Source of the DNA: Allorhizobium ampelinum S4
Lineage (GTDB): Bacteria; Pseudomonadota; Alphaproteobacteria; Rhizobiales; Rhizobiaceae
NCBI RefSeq assembly: GCF_000016285.1
Contig: NC_011989.1
Coordinates: 2,297,001-2,361,000, forward strand
DNA: 64,000 nt
Direction: 5' to 3'
A model generated the notes under the pieces. That model saw only the letters and a program-made list of their open reading frames with translations. It had not been told where the DNA came from and searched no databases. Shown piece by piece: positions 1 through 8,652 of the stretch (the stretch's first letter is position 1; each line of letters starts with the position of its first letter). Made by a program: the position numbers and the translations under genes.

Positions 1-183
1 GCGCAGGTATTGATGCAGTACCGAGTAAAGTAAGACCGACGCCAACGATAACGCCATGACGAGGATTATCCGCCTGTTTTGTCCGCGCACCTCATGCGGT
101 TCCGGCTGCTTTGCGCCGCAACGCGGACATACCAAACCGACAGGAACCGGTGCTTCACATTTGACACAGGCCACATAAACCAA
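1..183 (-). CDS. Zinc-ribbon, single-pass membrane protein (partial)
   Basis: The 5' part of a minus-strand gene; the frame is open for 61 codons to the window edge. The N-terminus holds two CxxC knuckles (CVKC and CPRC) about ten residues apart, which is a zinc-ribbon pattern. A basic stretch (RGQNRR) follows and then a hydrophobic segment of about 18 residues that would cross the membrane, so the ribbon should face the cytoplasm. I chose the TTG at 183 because GGAGG lies four bases upstream; a GTG at 174 is also possible. It is divergent from vgrG. The function is unknown and the C-terminus is not seen. Confidence 0.55.
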   Translation of the reverse strand, partial: MVYVACVKCEAPVPVGLVCPRCGAKQPEPHEVRGQNRRIILVMALSLASVLLYSVLHQYLR

Positions 184-411
184 GCTGCCTCCTCGGACGC
201 CAAAGACGGCGCCGCTCGCCATTGCGAGTAACGCCTTAATAGCACGTCTGGGGCCGATAGATCGAGTCAAGCGGATTGATCCCTAGGACGTTGTCTGCAA
301 TCCGATTTCCTGCCTCGCTCTCTGTCGATCAGTTCAGAGCCTAAGCACCACACCAACAAAAAACAGCTCCATACCTTGACCTTTTAGGAAGCTAGCCTAT
401 TCTCGCCATCA

Positions 412-443
412 ATGGCGCGATTGAAACAGTATTGTCGCGCCAT
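412..443. promoter_or_regulatory. Perfect 9-bp inverted repeat upstream of vgrG
   Basis: The arms ATGGCGCGA (412-420) and TCGCGCCAT (435-443) are exact reverse complements around a 14-nt spacer, about 45 bp before the vgrG start, in the 304-bp gap between the divergent zinc-ribbon gene and vgrG. It could be an operator or an RNA hairpin in the vgrG leader. I see nothing else clear in this gap. Confidence 0.45.
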
Positions 444-487
444 GGGGCTGTTTTGACGATTTTCGATGACGTTATATGGGGGCATCC

Positions 488-2812
488 ATGGACGACGTTC
501 TGTCGCCGACCGATTTCATCCAGGCAAGCCGTGTTCTGAGACTGTCGTCACCTCTGGGTGATGACCAGTTGCTGCCGGAGCGGATGACGGTGGAGGAAGG
601 CGTCAACCGTCTGTTCGAGATTACCCTGTCAGTGCGTGCCAAGCGCGAGGCGGTCAAGCCGGAAGAGCTGATCGGCAAGCTGGTGGATGTGTCGCTGGAG
701 ATCCGTCAGGGCGAGTTCGATGAGGGTGGCGTGCGCCGGCCGTTCAATGGCCTGGTCACCAATCTGTCCGAGGGGCCGCCGGTGACACGAGGCCTGCGGT
801 CTTATACGCTGACCATCCGGCCGCAGTTCTGGCTGCTGTCGCGTCGCTCAGACTGCCGCATCTGGCAGAACATGACCTCCATGCAGGTGCTGGAGACGCT
901 GCTGTCGGAACATGGTCTTCCAGCGGCTGCCTATGCACCACTGCACAAAGCACCGCCCGCGCGTGAGTACAGCGTGCAATGGAACGAGACGGATCTCGAT
1001 TACCTGCTGCGCCGGTTCGAAGAAGACGGGTTGTTCTACTGGTTTGAACATGAGGTGGGCGTCCACCGCATCAAGGTCAGCGACAGCAAGGTCGCCTGGA
1101 GCCAGCCTTCGGCCTCTGCGGAAGGTGTCGAGAAGGTAAGATTAGCGCAAGGCTCGTCGGATCGCAACCATATCAACGAGTGGATGCGGCAGTTTGCCTT
1201 CATCCCCGGCCAGCGCGCCGGCGCCGACTGGAATTTCGAGACGCCGAGCACCGTGCCACTCAATGTCACGCCATCGCTGATCCAGATGCCGGGGGCGGCC
1301 AAGCGCGAGCTTTACGAATATCCCGCCCGCATCAGCGATGTGAAGGAAGCCGAGCAGGCCGAGACCTTCCGCATGCAGGCGGTGGAGGCCGATCATGAGC
1401 GGGTGACGGGCAAGTCCAATGTCCGCTTTCTCGAAGCCGGCCGGCGCTTCACGCCCTATGAGGAGCCCCATCCCGAACATCAATACGAAGAGCATGTGAT
1501 CACCAGCATCACCCACTGGGTGGTCGACCGCTCCTATGAGACGACCGAGAACGATCCGGAATACCGCAACGAATTCGAAGCGATCCCCTCGCGCGTGCCG
1601 CTGACCCCGCATCGCGACACCAAGCGCCCGCACATCGAGGGCGCGCAGGTGGCAATCGTCGCCGGTCCCTCCGGTGAAGAGATCCACACGGATCAATATG
1701 GCCGCATCAAGGTCTGGTATCCCTGGGACAGGCGGGCGAAGAAGGATGGTTCCGACACCTGCTGGATACGCGTCAACCAAGCCTGGGGCGGTGGCACCTG
1801 GGGCGCACAGGTTATTCCCCGCATCGGCATGGAAGTCATGGTCTCGTTCGTGGACGGCGATCCGGACCGGCCGCTGGTCATTGGTGTCGTGCCCAATCCG
1901 AAGAACCCCGTGCCCTATGATCTTCCTGCCAACAAGACCCGCATGGTGCTGCGCTCCAACACTCACAAGGGCAGCGGCTTCAACGAGATGACCTTCGAGG
2001 ACGAGAACGGCAAGGAGAATATGTTCTTCCATGCCCAGAAGGATCAAACGACGCGGGTGCGCAATGACCGCACCAAACGCATCGACCGGCATGAAGTGGC
2101 CTCCATCGGTGGCAACCGCGCCGTGGAAGTTTCTGGCAACCAGAAGCACGAAATCGGCGGCTCGGTAAACACCGTCGTTGGCGGCACGGGGCCGATGGCC
2201 ATGCTCACCATGGCCGGCGTGCAGGCTCTATCGGGCCAGACGGCCGGGCTGCTGGCCCAGGCAGCCCAGATCGCCGGCGGTGGCGGCCCCGGCATTGCCA
2301 GTTTTGCCACGTCACTCGCCTCCTCTGCTCTGGGCTTTCTCGGTGCCGGAGGTCTTTCCGCCCGCGAAGGCGTCGTCTCCGGCCCGAGCCCACGCGCGGA
2401 CGCCGGTACGGCGCTGGCCGGATCTGGCACCGGCGTTGGTTCAGATGCCTCCAGCCTGTTCCCGCTGCCCGGCATCATGAACACCATCGTCAGCAGCTTT
2501 AAGTCCGACAGCATCGGCATTGCCCGTGCCGAGCAGATCGGCGTCAGCAAGGTGACGAATGTCGGGCAGACCTCGCTGGAAACCGTCGGCAAGTTCAAGA
2601 AAGTCATCGTCGGTGAAGAATTCGTCATCGAATGCGGTGCGTCGAAGTTCATCATGCGCAAGGATGGCACGGTGATCATTCTCGGCACGCAATTCAACTT
2701 CACAGCGTCGGGTCCAACCCAGATCAATGGAACTGTCGTGGATCTGAACAAGCCGGGCGGCGGTTTTGAAGAAGCCGACCCCTCAGAGTCCGATTCCACA
2801 GCAAAAGGCTGA
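488..2812 (+). CDS. vgrG: Type VI secretion spike protein VgrG (TssI)
   Basis: Trimeric spike that tips the Hcp tube of a type VI secretion system and carries effectors. The N-terminal half is the phage gp27-like hub. Around residues 380-470 is the gp5-like OB fold, with HTDQYGRIKVWYPWD, the WIRVNQAWGG motif and IPRIGMEVMVSF. Next come short repeats of the gp5 beta-helix type, a Gly/Ala-rich stretch (about 570-680), and a final strand-rich tip containing FVIECGASKFIMRKDG. The length, about 774 residues, is usual for VgrG. I prefer the ATG at 488, which has GGGGG five bases upstream, over the ATG at 476. It is the first gene of an effector operon; there is no large C-terminal toxin domain of its own. 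Confidence 0.93.
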   Translation: MDDVLSPTDFIQASRVLRLSSPLGDDQLLPERMTVEEGVNRLFEITLSVRAKREAVKPEELIGKLVDVSLEIRQGEFDEGGVRRPFNGLVTNLSEGPPVTRGLRSYTLTIRPQFWLLSRRSDCRIWQNMTSMQVLETLLSEHGLPAAAYAPLHKAPPAREYSVQWNETDLDYLLRRFEEDGLFYWFEHEVGVHRIKVSDSKVAWSQPSASAEGVEKVRLAQGSSDRNHINEWMRQFAFIPGQRAGADWNFETPSTVPLNVTPSLIQMPGAAKRELYEYPARISDVKEAEQAETFRMQAVEADHERVTGKSNVRFLEAGRRFTPYEEPHPEHQYEEHVITSITHWVVDRSYETTENDPEYRNEFEAIPSRVPLTPHRDTKRPHIEGAQVAIVAGPSGEEIHTDQYGRIKVWYPWDRRAKKDGSDTCWIRVNQAWGGGTWGAQVIPRIGMEVMVSFVDGDPDRPLVIGVVPNPKNPVPYDLPANKTRMVLRSNTHKGSGFNEMTFEDENGKENMFFHAQKDQTTRVRNDRTKRIDRHEVASIGGNRAVEVSGNQKHEIGGSVNTVVGGTGPMAMLTMAGVQALSGQTAGLLAQAAQIAGGGGPGIASFATSLASSALGFLGAGGLSAREGVVSGPSPRADAGTALAGSGTGVGSDASSLFPLPGIMNTIVSSFKSDSIGIARAEQIGVSKVTNVGQTSLETVGKFKKVIVGEEFVIECGASKFIMRKDGTVIILGTQFNFTASGPTQINGTVVDLNKPGGGFEEADPSESDSTAKG

Positions 2813-2817
2813 AGCCG

Positions 2818-3891
2818 ATGACTGTTGATAATCGTACCCCATTTCCCTCGCTTGCCTTCCGTCAGTACAATCTGGCTGGGGAACTGTTGGGCGTCGTGGT
2901 TGCACGCGGGACTTTTAAACTCTCCAACGGCGGCCCTTTACAGATTGCGGAACGTCAATATCCGCTTGTGATGTCAGATACCTATGACGGCGATCCACAC
3001 GAGACGCCAATGGTGGCCTGCACCGACTTAGCCCCGTTCAAACCAACAACGGACGTTACATTTGTCGGGGCTGCATTCGCGCCAGGTGGGAAGCCGGCAT
3101 CTTCCTGGACCTGCAGTTTGCGTGTTGGACCCGTTGAGAAACGTTTGCGCGTTTATGGCCCCCGCCAATGGCGTGCGAAGACGAGGAAGACGTGGATTGG
3201 CCTGCTAGACCGTTCCAAAGAAAATGTTCTTGATGGTTGGGAGTTAACGCCGGGGGAACCCGTTGCCTATGTACCACTCGATTGGCGGCTTGCCTTCGGT
3301 GGTAAAAATGACCGCGAGACGATTGAAGCCAATCCGATCGGCATTGGGCTAGTCGATGAGGCCCGCTTCAGAGAGCAGCCCGTATGGCCGGCACCTCAGA
3401 TTGAAGAGGAAAGCCATCCGATATCCTCCGTAACAGATCGTCCGAGGCCGGCTGGCTTGGCGCCAGTATCACCATTCTGGAAGGATCGGGTATCGCTTGC
3501 AGGTACCTACGATGATCTTTGGCTTCAACAAAGACATCCGCTTTTACCGCATGATTTCAATTTCCGGTTTTGGCAAGCGGCCCATCCTGATCTCATTGCG
3601 GAAAGCTGGTTAGATGGCAGCGAAAAATTCGCGCTTGAAATGTTATTGCCCAGCCACAGTCGCCTTGAAGGACGACTTCCAAAACTGAAGCTTTCGATCG
3701 AAATCGACCAAGGCAACGGGCCAGCCCGTGCGCCGATGGTCTTGGATGGTGTCCATTTCGACATGCGGCCTGGTATCGGGCGTGTGTTTTTAACGTGGCG
3801 AGTTGGCTTCCCTTGGGCGCATAGACGGGGGACGCCGAAGCTATTTATCCAGTCTGAAGGCGTGTCGGGGCAGGTCGTTTCCAATGTCTGA
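2818..3891 (+). CDS. DUF2169 family type VI secretion accessory protein
   Basis: A 357-residue protein starting five bases after vgrG. The opening (TPFPSLAFRQYN, followed by VVARGTFKL) and the motif PMVACTDLAPFKPTTDV are typical of DUF2169 proteins. Genes of this family sit between vgrG and PAAR-like effector genes in Agrobacterium and other proteobacteria, where they act as adaptors or chaperones loading the effector on its VgrG. No signal peptide or membrane segment is visible. The last codons overlap the start of the next gene by 8 bp, so the two are probably translationally coupled. The specific partner is inferred from position only. Confidence 0.85.
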   Translation: MTVDNRTPFPSLAFRQYNLAGELLGVVVARGTFKLSNGGPLQIAERQYPLVMSDTYDGDPHETPMVACTDLAPFKPTTDVTFVGAAFAPGGKPASSWTCSLRVGPVEKRLRVYGPRQWRAKTRKTWIGLLDRSKENVLDGWELTPGEPVAYVPLDWRLAFGGKNDRETIEANPIGIGLVDEARFREQPVWPAPQIEEESHPISSVTDRPRPAGLAPVSPFWKDRVSLAGTYDDLWLQQRHPLLPHDFNFRFWQAAHPDLIAESWLDGSEKFALEMLLPSHSRLEGRLPKLKLSIEIDQGNGPARAPMVLDGVHFDMRPGIGRVFLTWRVGFPWAHRRGTPKLFIQSEGVSGQVVSNV

Positions 3892-5506
3892 CGATAATCC
3901 TCTTGTTATTAATATCGTCGGCGGAGGTCGTTATGTCGACACACAAGCTATGTCGCCAGCTGAGCTCAGCGCATATAACGCAGCACTGGATAAGGGAAAT
4001 TCTCTTTATTCATCGGACTTGGAGGGGGCAAAACAAGCTTGGGCCGAGGCGGATAGAATAGCCGCACCTTATATAAAAGAACGCAAGCGCCCACCTCGCC
4101 CTGCGGCACCCAGCCCTGCCCCTCCGGAAATAATTCCCGACAATCGTAAAGCAATTGCGGTCTGCCTTTCTCCCGATGTTTGTAAATCGCCTGATGATGC
4201 GGTTCCTTATATGTCGTGGGGTACCGCAGATAACGATTACAAGTACTCTCCGAACGTAAGGGCGAATGGTGAGGTTATTAAGCGGTTCGATTCTAAATTT
4301 ACGACCACGTACGGAGACGAACCCGGCACCGGTCTAGGAGTTAAGTCGGGCACTGTTGGTGATGTTGTCGAGCCGGTTACCTCTTCTCCAATCGTTAACG
4401 TCAATGGTATTCCAATTCAGCGTCACGGCGATCGATGCACTTTGAATAAAGGAAATACTGAAGGAGAATATTGTTACGTAAACTCGACAGAAACCCAAAA
4501 GGCACCGGACGCCACAGACAACCAGAACAAATCGGTAGTTGCTCAGGGTAAAGCGGAACTTGGTCACTTTTGGGCAGGAATGAAGGCGACCTCCGATGAA
4601 GCATCACTAATAGATGGGGCCGCTGGCAAGATCAGCGACTACTACAATGGCAAGGCGTCGGTTTGGGGGGATGTTAAGGGGGCTTACGAAAGCCTGCCCA
4701 CGGGTGCACAAATCTGGCAAAGTACACAGGACGTTGGAAGCGGCCTGTACAATGTCGGGGAACATGTCGTCAACGATCCAGTCGGCAGCGCGAAGGCGGC
4801 TGGAGAGTTCGTTGTTGATGGCGTCAAAGGCGCGGTCAACAGCGTTGAAGAGGGTTACGACAAGCATGGCATGTCAGGTGCGCTTGGCGCTGGAACGGGT
4901 GTTTTAGCGAGCATCGTAAGCCCAGGCAAAAAAATCAAGTTGCTAAAAGAAGTAGAAGAAGGACTCGAAGAAGCGGGCAAAATCGGAAAAATTGCCCGCG
5001 AACGCCAGCATGTTGAGAAAGCCGAGCATGCTGCGGAAGCGGTAGAGGGCAGCGGCGGGGGACGCGTAACAAATAAGAGGAAACCGACCCGTAATCCGTG
5101 CCTGCATTTGGCTAAAGGGGATAAGGACGGACCAGGAGAGTTTCGTGGTGGATCTTACGGCGGGACTAAGGGTGTCGGCGATAAAGAGATGGAATCTAAT
5201 CATATGCCGCCCAAGTCGGTATCGCCTTTGGGTGAATTACCAAGTCCGTCAATGCAGATGGATAAAGCCGACCACCGCGACGCACTCTCGACTGGGTCTA
5301 GTGCGGAAGCGAAAGAGTGGCGGAAAGCTCAGCAAGAGTTGATCGACGCCGGGCAATATCGGGACGCTCTCGCAATGGACATTCGAGATGTTCGCAGGAT
5401 CGCCCAAAAGGGCGGCGACATCAGGAAATACAATCAGGCAACCCGTGAGTTGCTCGCCTATTATAAATGTCTGCAAGAGCACGGCTGGCTGCCGGGTAAG
5501 AAATAG
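3884..5506 (+). CDS. DUF4150 (PAAR-like) type VI effector with C-terminal toxin domain
   Basis: A 540-residue polymorphic effector. The frame is open further upstream, but the ATG at 3884, overlapping the DUF2169 stop, gives the expected MSDDNPLVIN start. Residues about 90-205 form the DUF4150 PAAR-like domain (CLSPDVCKSP, NGIPIQRHGDRCT), which caps VgrG. A helical linker runs to about 390. The C-terminal 140 residues form a separate domain starting near NPCLHLAKG, with NHMPPKS (His440), SMQMDKADHRD (His464) and a charged helical end. Paired histidines suggest a metal-dependent nuclease, but that is inference. There is no HxxD at these motifs, unlike the Agrobacterium Tde DNases found in the same gene order. 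Confidence 0.82.
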   Translation: MSDDNPLVINIVGGGRYVDTQAMSPAELSAYNAALDKGNSLYSSDLEGAKQAWAEADRIAAPYIKERKRPPRPAAPSPAPPEIIPDNRKAIAVCLSPDVCKSPDDAVPYMSWGTADNDYKYSPNVRANGEVIKRFDSKFTTTYGDEPGTGLGVKSGTVGDVVEPVTSSPIVNVNGIPIQRHGDRCTLNKGNTEGEYCYVNSTETQKAPDATDNQNKSVVAQGKAELGHFWAGMKATSDEASLIDGAAGKISDYYNGKASVWGDVKGAYESLPTGAQIWQSTQDVGSGLYNVGEHVVNDPVGSAKAAGEFVVDGVKGAVNSVEEGYDKHGMSGALGAGTGVLASIVSPGKKIKLLKEVEEGLEEAGKIGKIARERQHVEKAEHAAEAVEGSGGGRVTNKRKPTRNPCLHLAKGDKDGPGEFRGGSYGGTKGVGDKEMESNHMPPKSVSPLGELPSPSMQMDKADHRDALSTGSSAEAKEWRKAQQELIDAGQYRDALAMDIRDVRRIAQKGGDIRKYNQATRELLAYYKCLQEHGWLPGKK

Positions 5507-5515
5507 GAGTTGTAT

Positions 5516-5962
5516 ATGGACTGGGAAATATTTCCGTTTGAAAGAATGGGGCCGATCCGTTTCGGTATGACAGCCGAGGAAGTCTCAGCAATAGTAGGCG
5601 CGCCCGACCGATCGAGTCGAGGCCTAAGACCTGGAAGTTTCAATGAGCAACGAGGCACCAAGGCTCCGATTGTTCGCTATCGCGAAAACCGCGTGAGAGA
5701 AATTGAAGCCTTTTACGATCTCGAAAATGTCACGCTCAGGGGCGTTCAGATTTTCCAAGGGAACGGGATTGATGTCCTTCGACAACTAGAGGAAATGAAT
5801 GGGGGAGCCAGCCTATCAGTTGGGATAGTGTTGTTCGAAAATATCGGGGTCACTACAGGGCGATTAGATGAAGAACCACGCACCGGACATTCAATCACTG
5901 CTTTTGCGACTGGTACGTGGAACGGTCTGACAGACGACTTCACGGCCATCACATTCAGGTAA
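5516..5962 (+). CDS. Probable immunity protein for the upstream type VI toxin
   Basis: A 148-residue protein starting nine bases after the toxin gene. The ATG at 5516 follows AGGAG at a six-base spacing, so it is preferred over the in-frame TTG at 5510. It has no signal peptide or membrane segment, so it should act in the cytoplasm. It opens with a GPIRFGMTAEEV motif typical of small proteins encoded after polymorphic toxins, followed by alternating strands and a helix (DVLRQLEEMNGG). I do not recognise a named immunity family. The role is inferred from gene order: effector genes are normally followed directly by their cognate immunity gene. Confidence 0.6.
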   Translation: MDWEIFPFERMGPIRFGMTAEEVSAIVGAPDRSSRGLRPGSFNEQRGTKAPIVRYRENRVREIEAFYDLENVTLRGVQIFQGNGIDVLRQLEEMNGGASLSVGIVLFENIGVTTGRLDEEPRTGHSITAFATGTWNGLTDDFTAITFR

Positions 5963-6111
5963 TGCTGAATACAATGACTTTTCTGCATAAGGCCGCTGTT
6001 TCCGATGGCGCAACTCTAATCCACTGTCGCAGCGTCAACCGTAGTCGAAAGACCTCCGGTCGATGATCTGCCCGCTTCGAATTTAGTTGGCGGAATATCC
6101 GAGAATAGAGG

Positions 6112-6699
6112 ATGACCAGAGTAGGACCAAAATCACCTCCAGAAACCCGCTTCCACGAAGAGGCAATGTACGCGATCCATCGGGTTGATACGGATCGACA
6201 TCGCCAAAACGCTTGGCTGGTTCACCTGACGCGCGGCGGAAAAACGATCCAGATGACGTTCAGCGATGGAACCTACGGCGGCAAGGAACAGGCGCTGGAG
6301 GTGGCAAAAGCTTATCGCGATGCAGTGCTGAGGGTTGTGCCGCCCTTGACTAACAAGGATATGCGCATGCTGGTGCGCAAGAACAGGTCCGAAGGCAGCA
6401 GTGTACCGGGTGTCTATTACATCGAACGCGCCGGGGCGCATAAATCCGACATCTGGATGGCCCGTATCGAGATCGCCGTTGATGACGACACGCCGGTCCC
6501 TGCGGGAAAGCGCCGCCGCCGGCAGTTCACGCGATCGTTCAATGTCGCCAAATACGGATACGAAGAAGCGCGGCGCATGGCCGAGGAGGAGCGTATCCGC
6601 ATGGTGCTGGCCGTCGAAAACGGCGAAGATCCGGCCCTGCGCAGTCCGCAGGCCGTGACGCTGCATCAAAAGCTTACCTTTGACGAGAGCGCTGATTAG
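6112..6699 (+). CDS. Protein with two AP2-like DNA-binding repeats
   Basis: A 195-residue basic protein. Two stretches share an AP2-type layout: three strands ending in a positively charged turn, then an amphipathic helix. The first is about residues 19-75 (NAWLVHLTRGGKTIQMTF, then GGKEQALEVAKAYRDAVL). The second is about residues 100-165 (GVYYIERAG, WMARIEI, RRRQFTRSFNV, then the helix YGYEEARRMAEEERIRM). Bacterial AP2 domains bind DNA, often with mobile-element nucleases, but no nuclease domain is present here. The start is uncertain: the ATG at 6112 lacks a well-spaced ribosome site and the ATG at 6166 is an alternative. It stands alone, 149 bp after the immunity gene. Confidence 0.6.
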   Translation: MTRVGPKSPPETRFHEEAMYAIHRVDTDRHRQNAWLVHLTRGGKTIQMTFSDGTYGGKEQALEVAKAYRDAVLRVVPPLTNKDMRMLVRKNRSEGSSVPGVYYIERAGAHKSDIWMARIEIAVDDDTPVPAGKRRRRQFTRSFNVAKYGYEEARRMAEEERIRMVLAVENGEDPALRSPQAVTLHQKLTFDESAD

Positions 6700-6734
6700 A
6701 GACTGCTATGCTCCAGCATCACTGAGGACCGACA

Positions 6735-7241
6735 TTGGCACTGTTTGCAGCAATTTCTCATCGCCTCCCGCTCTGGCTGACTGTCGCCGTCATGATCAAT
6801 CTGATTGCAGCGATCGAAGCCCGAGCGAATGAGATAACCATCGCGCAGGCCCTCGATGTCTGCCGATCAGCCACTGTCCAAGAGGCAACGCAAAAGGGAG
6901 ATCTGCTTGGCTGGCCGCGGATGCCGGAAGACAAGAATTGGAAATCGTCTTATGAGACCTATAACAAGGTCACCGTCGAGGTCGTCGGATGGCGCGACGA
7001 GACCGCAGGAAGCAGCTTAAGTTTCTGGATCGCCAAAGGCGTCAATCCGGGCAAGGCGTGCAATTATAGCCCCACCAACAAAGATACCCTGCTCGCAGAC
7101 ATGAAAGCCGTCATTGGCGCACCCCAGGACGAGGATCATAACGAGATAGTCAATACCGCCTATTGGCGGTTACCCAGTGCCGAAATCTATTTCACGAAGG
7201 TCGGCTCAACGGCGAGTTTTACGATGAGCGACAGAAAATGA
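6735..7241 (+). CDS. Secreted protein of unknown function
   Basis: A 168-residue protein with a TTG start at 6735, supported by GAGGA about six bases upstream. The first 32 residues are a signal peptide: a hydrophobic core (LWLTVAVMINLIAAI) followed by AIEARA and a likely cut before NEITIA. The mature part has two cysteines (DVCRS and KACNY) and no recognised catalytic motif; it should be periplasmic. The stop overlaps the next start (ATGA), so it is probably made together with the membrane protein that follows. I do not recognise the family. Confidence 0.6.
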   Translation: MALFAAISHRLPLWLTVAVMINLIAAIEARANEITIAQALDVCRSATVQEATQKGDLLGWPRMPEDKNWKSSYETYNKVTVEVVGWRDETAGSSLSFWIAKGVNPGKACNYSPTNKDTLLADMKAVIGAPQDEDHNEIVNTAYWRLPSAEIYFTKVGSTASFTMSDRK

Positions 7242-7720
7242 AACGAAGCCTATGGATAGCCTTCCTTGTCGCCCCGCTTTGGGCGCCATTATGCTTCACA
7301 GGCTACTCATTCATCAGGGCACCTGCAGACCCAATTTTGGCGGGAATGTCGACGGCAGAGATCGTCACAACCTCCTTGGCGGTCACAGTGCCGATGGCGT
7401 ACATCGTCATGCTCGTGGTTGGTCTTCCCGTGCATCTGATCCTGAGCAGGCGAAGGTACAGACGGGCAGTGCATTATGCTGTTAGCGGATTTTGTGCAGG
7501 CGTCATTCTCAGATGTATTGGCATAGCCATGACTTGGTTCTCGTTCGTCATACAAAACCATCTTGGGGCGGGCATTGTCAGGAAGGAAGTCAGTGATGCT
7601 TTCTTCCACGAGCCGATCCGGTTGCTGGCGCCCGGTTTCGTCGGCCTGTTCGTCGCAGTAACGTTCTGGGGCATCGCCCGCCCAAATCGTGCCGAGAACG
7701 CCAGTGTCGCGGAGACATAG
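7238..7720 (+). CDS. Small integral membrane protein of unknown function
   Basis: A 160-residue protein whose ATG overlaps the stop of the secreted-protein gene. Four hydrophobic segments are visible: near residues 5-25, 43-65, 82-105 and 130-150, separated by basic loops (SRRRYRR). No motif points to transport or catalysis. The pairing with a periplasmic partner through a 4-bp overlap suggests that the two act together at the inner membrane; nothing more can be said. Confidence 0.55.
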   Translation: MKRSLWIAFLVAPLWAPLCFTGYSFIRAPADPILAGMSTAEIVTTSLAVTVPMAYIVMLVVGLPVHLILSRRRYRRAVHYAVSGFCAGVILRCIGIAMTWFSFVIQNHLGAGIVRKEVSDAFFHEPIRLLAPGFVGLFVAVTFWGIARPNRAENASVAET

Positions 7721-7989
7721 AGGTCTCAAATGTTTCGCTGGTTGACACTGCACGTCCTGGCACTGAGACATTCACCTCCTGCCTTGTGTTTCCCTGCTCT
7801 CTCAGAGTGGCTTTTTGTCTCCAATTTCCGCTCGCTACACACGAATGACTGACGCCGGTGCAGGAGGCGGATCGGTTTCAAGGCAAACCCACCCCCTCCC
7901 CCTATTCGTCCTACTCTTGGAGCCCACCGGACCTTCGGAGCCATCGGGCAATCGGGCACCGACACGTCTCAATCTCTGAAGCCACCGCC

Positions 7990-8652
7990 TCACTCCGAGA
8001 TGGCCTCCACACCCACGGTGACCTCACTCATGCCACCGAACATCGGAACATCCACAACCACCTGCCCCCGCTTCGACAGCACCTTGCGCACTGTCACCAC
8101 AAAGTCGGCAAACGGGCCGGAGCGGATCGTCACCTGCTTGCCCAACATGTCAGGCATCGGCGGGACATCGCCCGCATCCATGTGGCGTCTCTCCGCAGCC
8201 TTGGCGGATAATTGCAGCTGCCGCATCAGGGTTTCCGGCATAAGATAGGGTTTGCCATCCTGCCCCATCAGGCTCTGCAGCCTGGAGGCCAGCAGCAGCC
8301 CGGCATAGGCCTCATTGTCCGGGATCACCCGCACGAACAGATAGCCTCGGAACAGCGGCCGCTCGACTACGAGGGCCGGCTTGCGGCGCCGGGGCGGCAG
8401 TCTTCGCCGCTCGCAGGGGCACCAGCAGTCGATCCCTTGCTCCGCGAGCGCATCGCGGATGACCTGCTCCAGGCCGCTCTTGCAGCGCGCCACCACCCAG
8501 CGAGCCTGCGTGTCGAAGTCAGGGCGGTCGCGCCGTGCCATGGCGATCTGGCGCTTCCGCCTCGCCTCGACGGCTGTGACATGCGCCAGCCTCAAGAGCC
8601 TTTCGTTCGAGATTACGGTCTGTTGGTTACGGTCACGGTTATGCTGCATCAT
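7990..8652 (-). CDS. NusG/RfaH-family transcription antitermination protein
   Basis: A 220-residue NusG-type protein, not the housekeeping nusG (no secE or ribosomal neighbours). After a basic N-terminal extension of about 45 residues, residues 50-165 form the NGN domain (ARWVVARCKSGLEQVIRDAL, RPLFRGYLFVRV). Residues about 165-215 form a KOW domain (LGKQVTIRSGPFADFVVTV). Such paralogues bind RNA polymerase and suppress termination or polarity in a particular long operon. It overlaps the upstream replication-type gene by 14 bp on the same strand, so it is probably expressed from the element's early promoter. Its target operon is not evident in this window. Confidence 0.8.
   Translation of the reverse strand: MMQHNRDRNQQTVISNERLLRLAHVTAVEARRKRQIAMARRDRPDFDTQARWVVARCKSGLEQVIRDALAEQGIDCWCPCERRRLPPRRRKPALVVERPLFRGYLFVRVIPDNEAYAGLLLASRLQSLMGQDGKPYLMPETLMRQLQLSAKAAERRHMDAGDVPPMPDMLGKQVTIRSGPFADFVVTVRKVLSKRGQVVVDVPMFGGMSEVTVGVEAISE

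Noticed and set aside
1142..2149. Long open frame on the minus strand, antisense to vgrG
   Set aside because: Composition follows the codon pattern of vgrG on the other strand, it is His/Gly-rich without any domain, and has no ribosome site.
5192..5290. HxxD motif of Tde-type DNase toxins
   Set aside because: The histidines at 440 and 464 are not followed by Asp at the third position after them, so I do not assign that family.
7726..7965. Minus-strand 79-codon frame after the NusG-like gene
   Set aside because: Basic, low-complexity translation without domain; probably noncoding.
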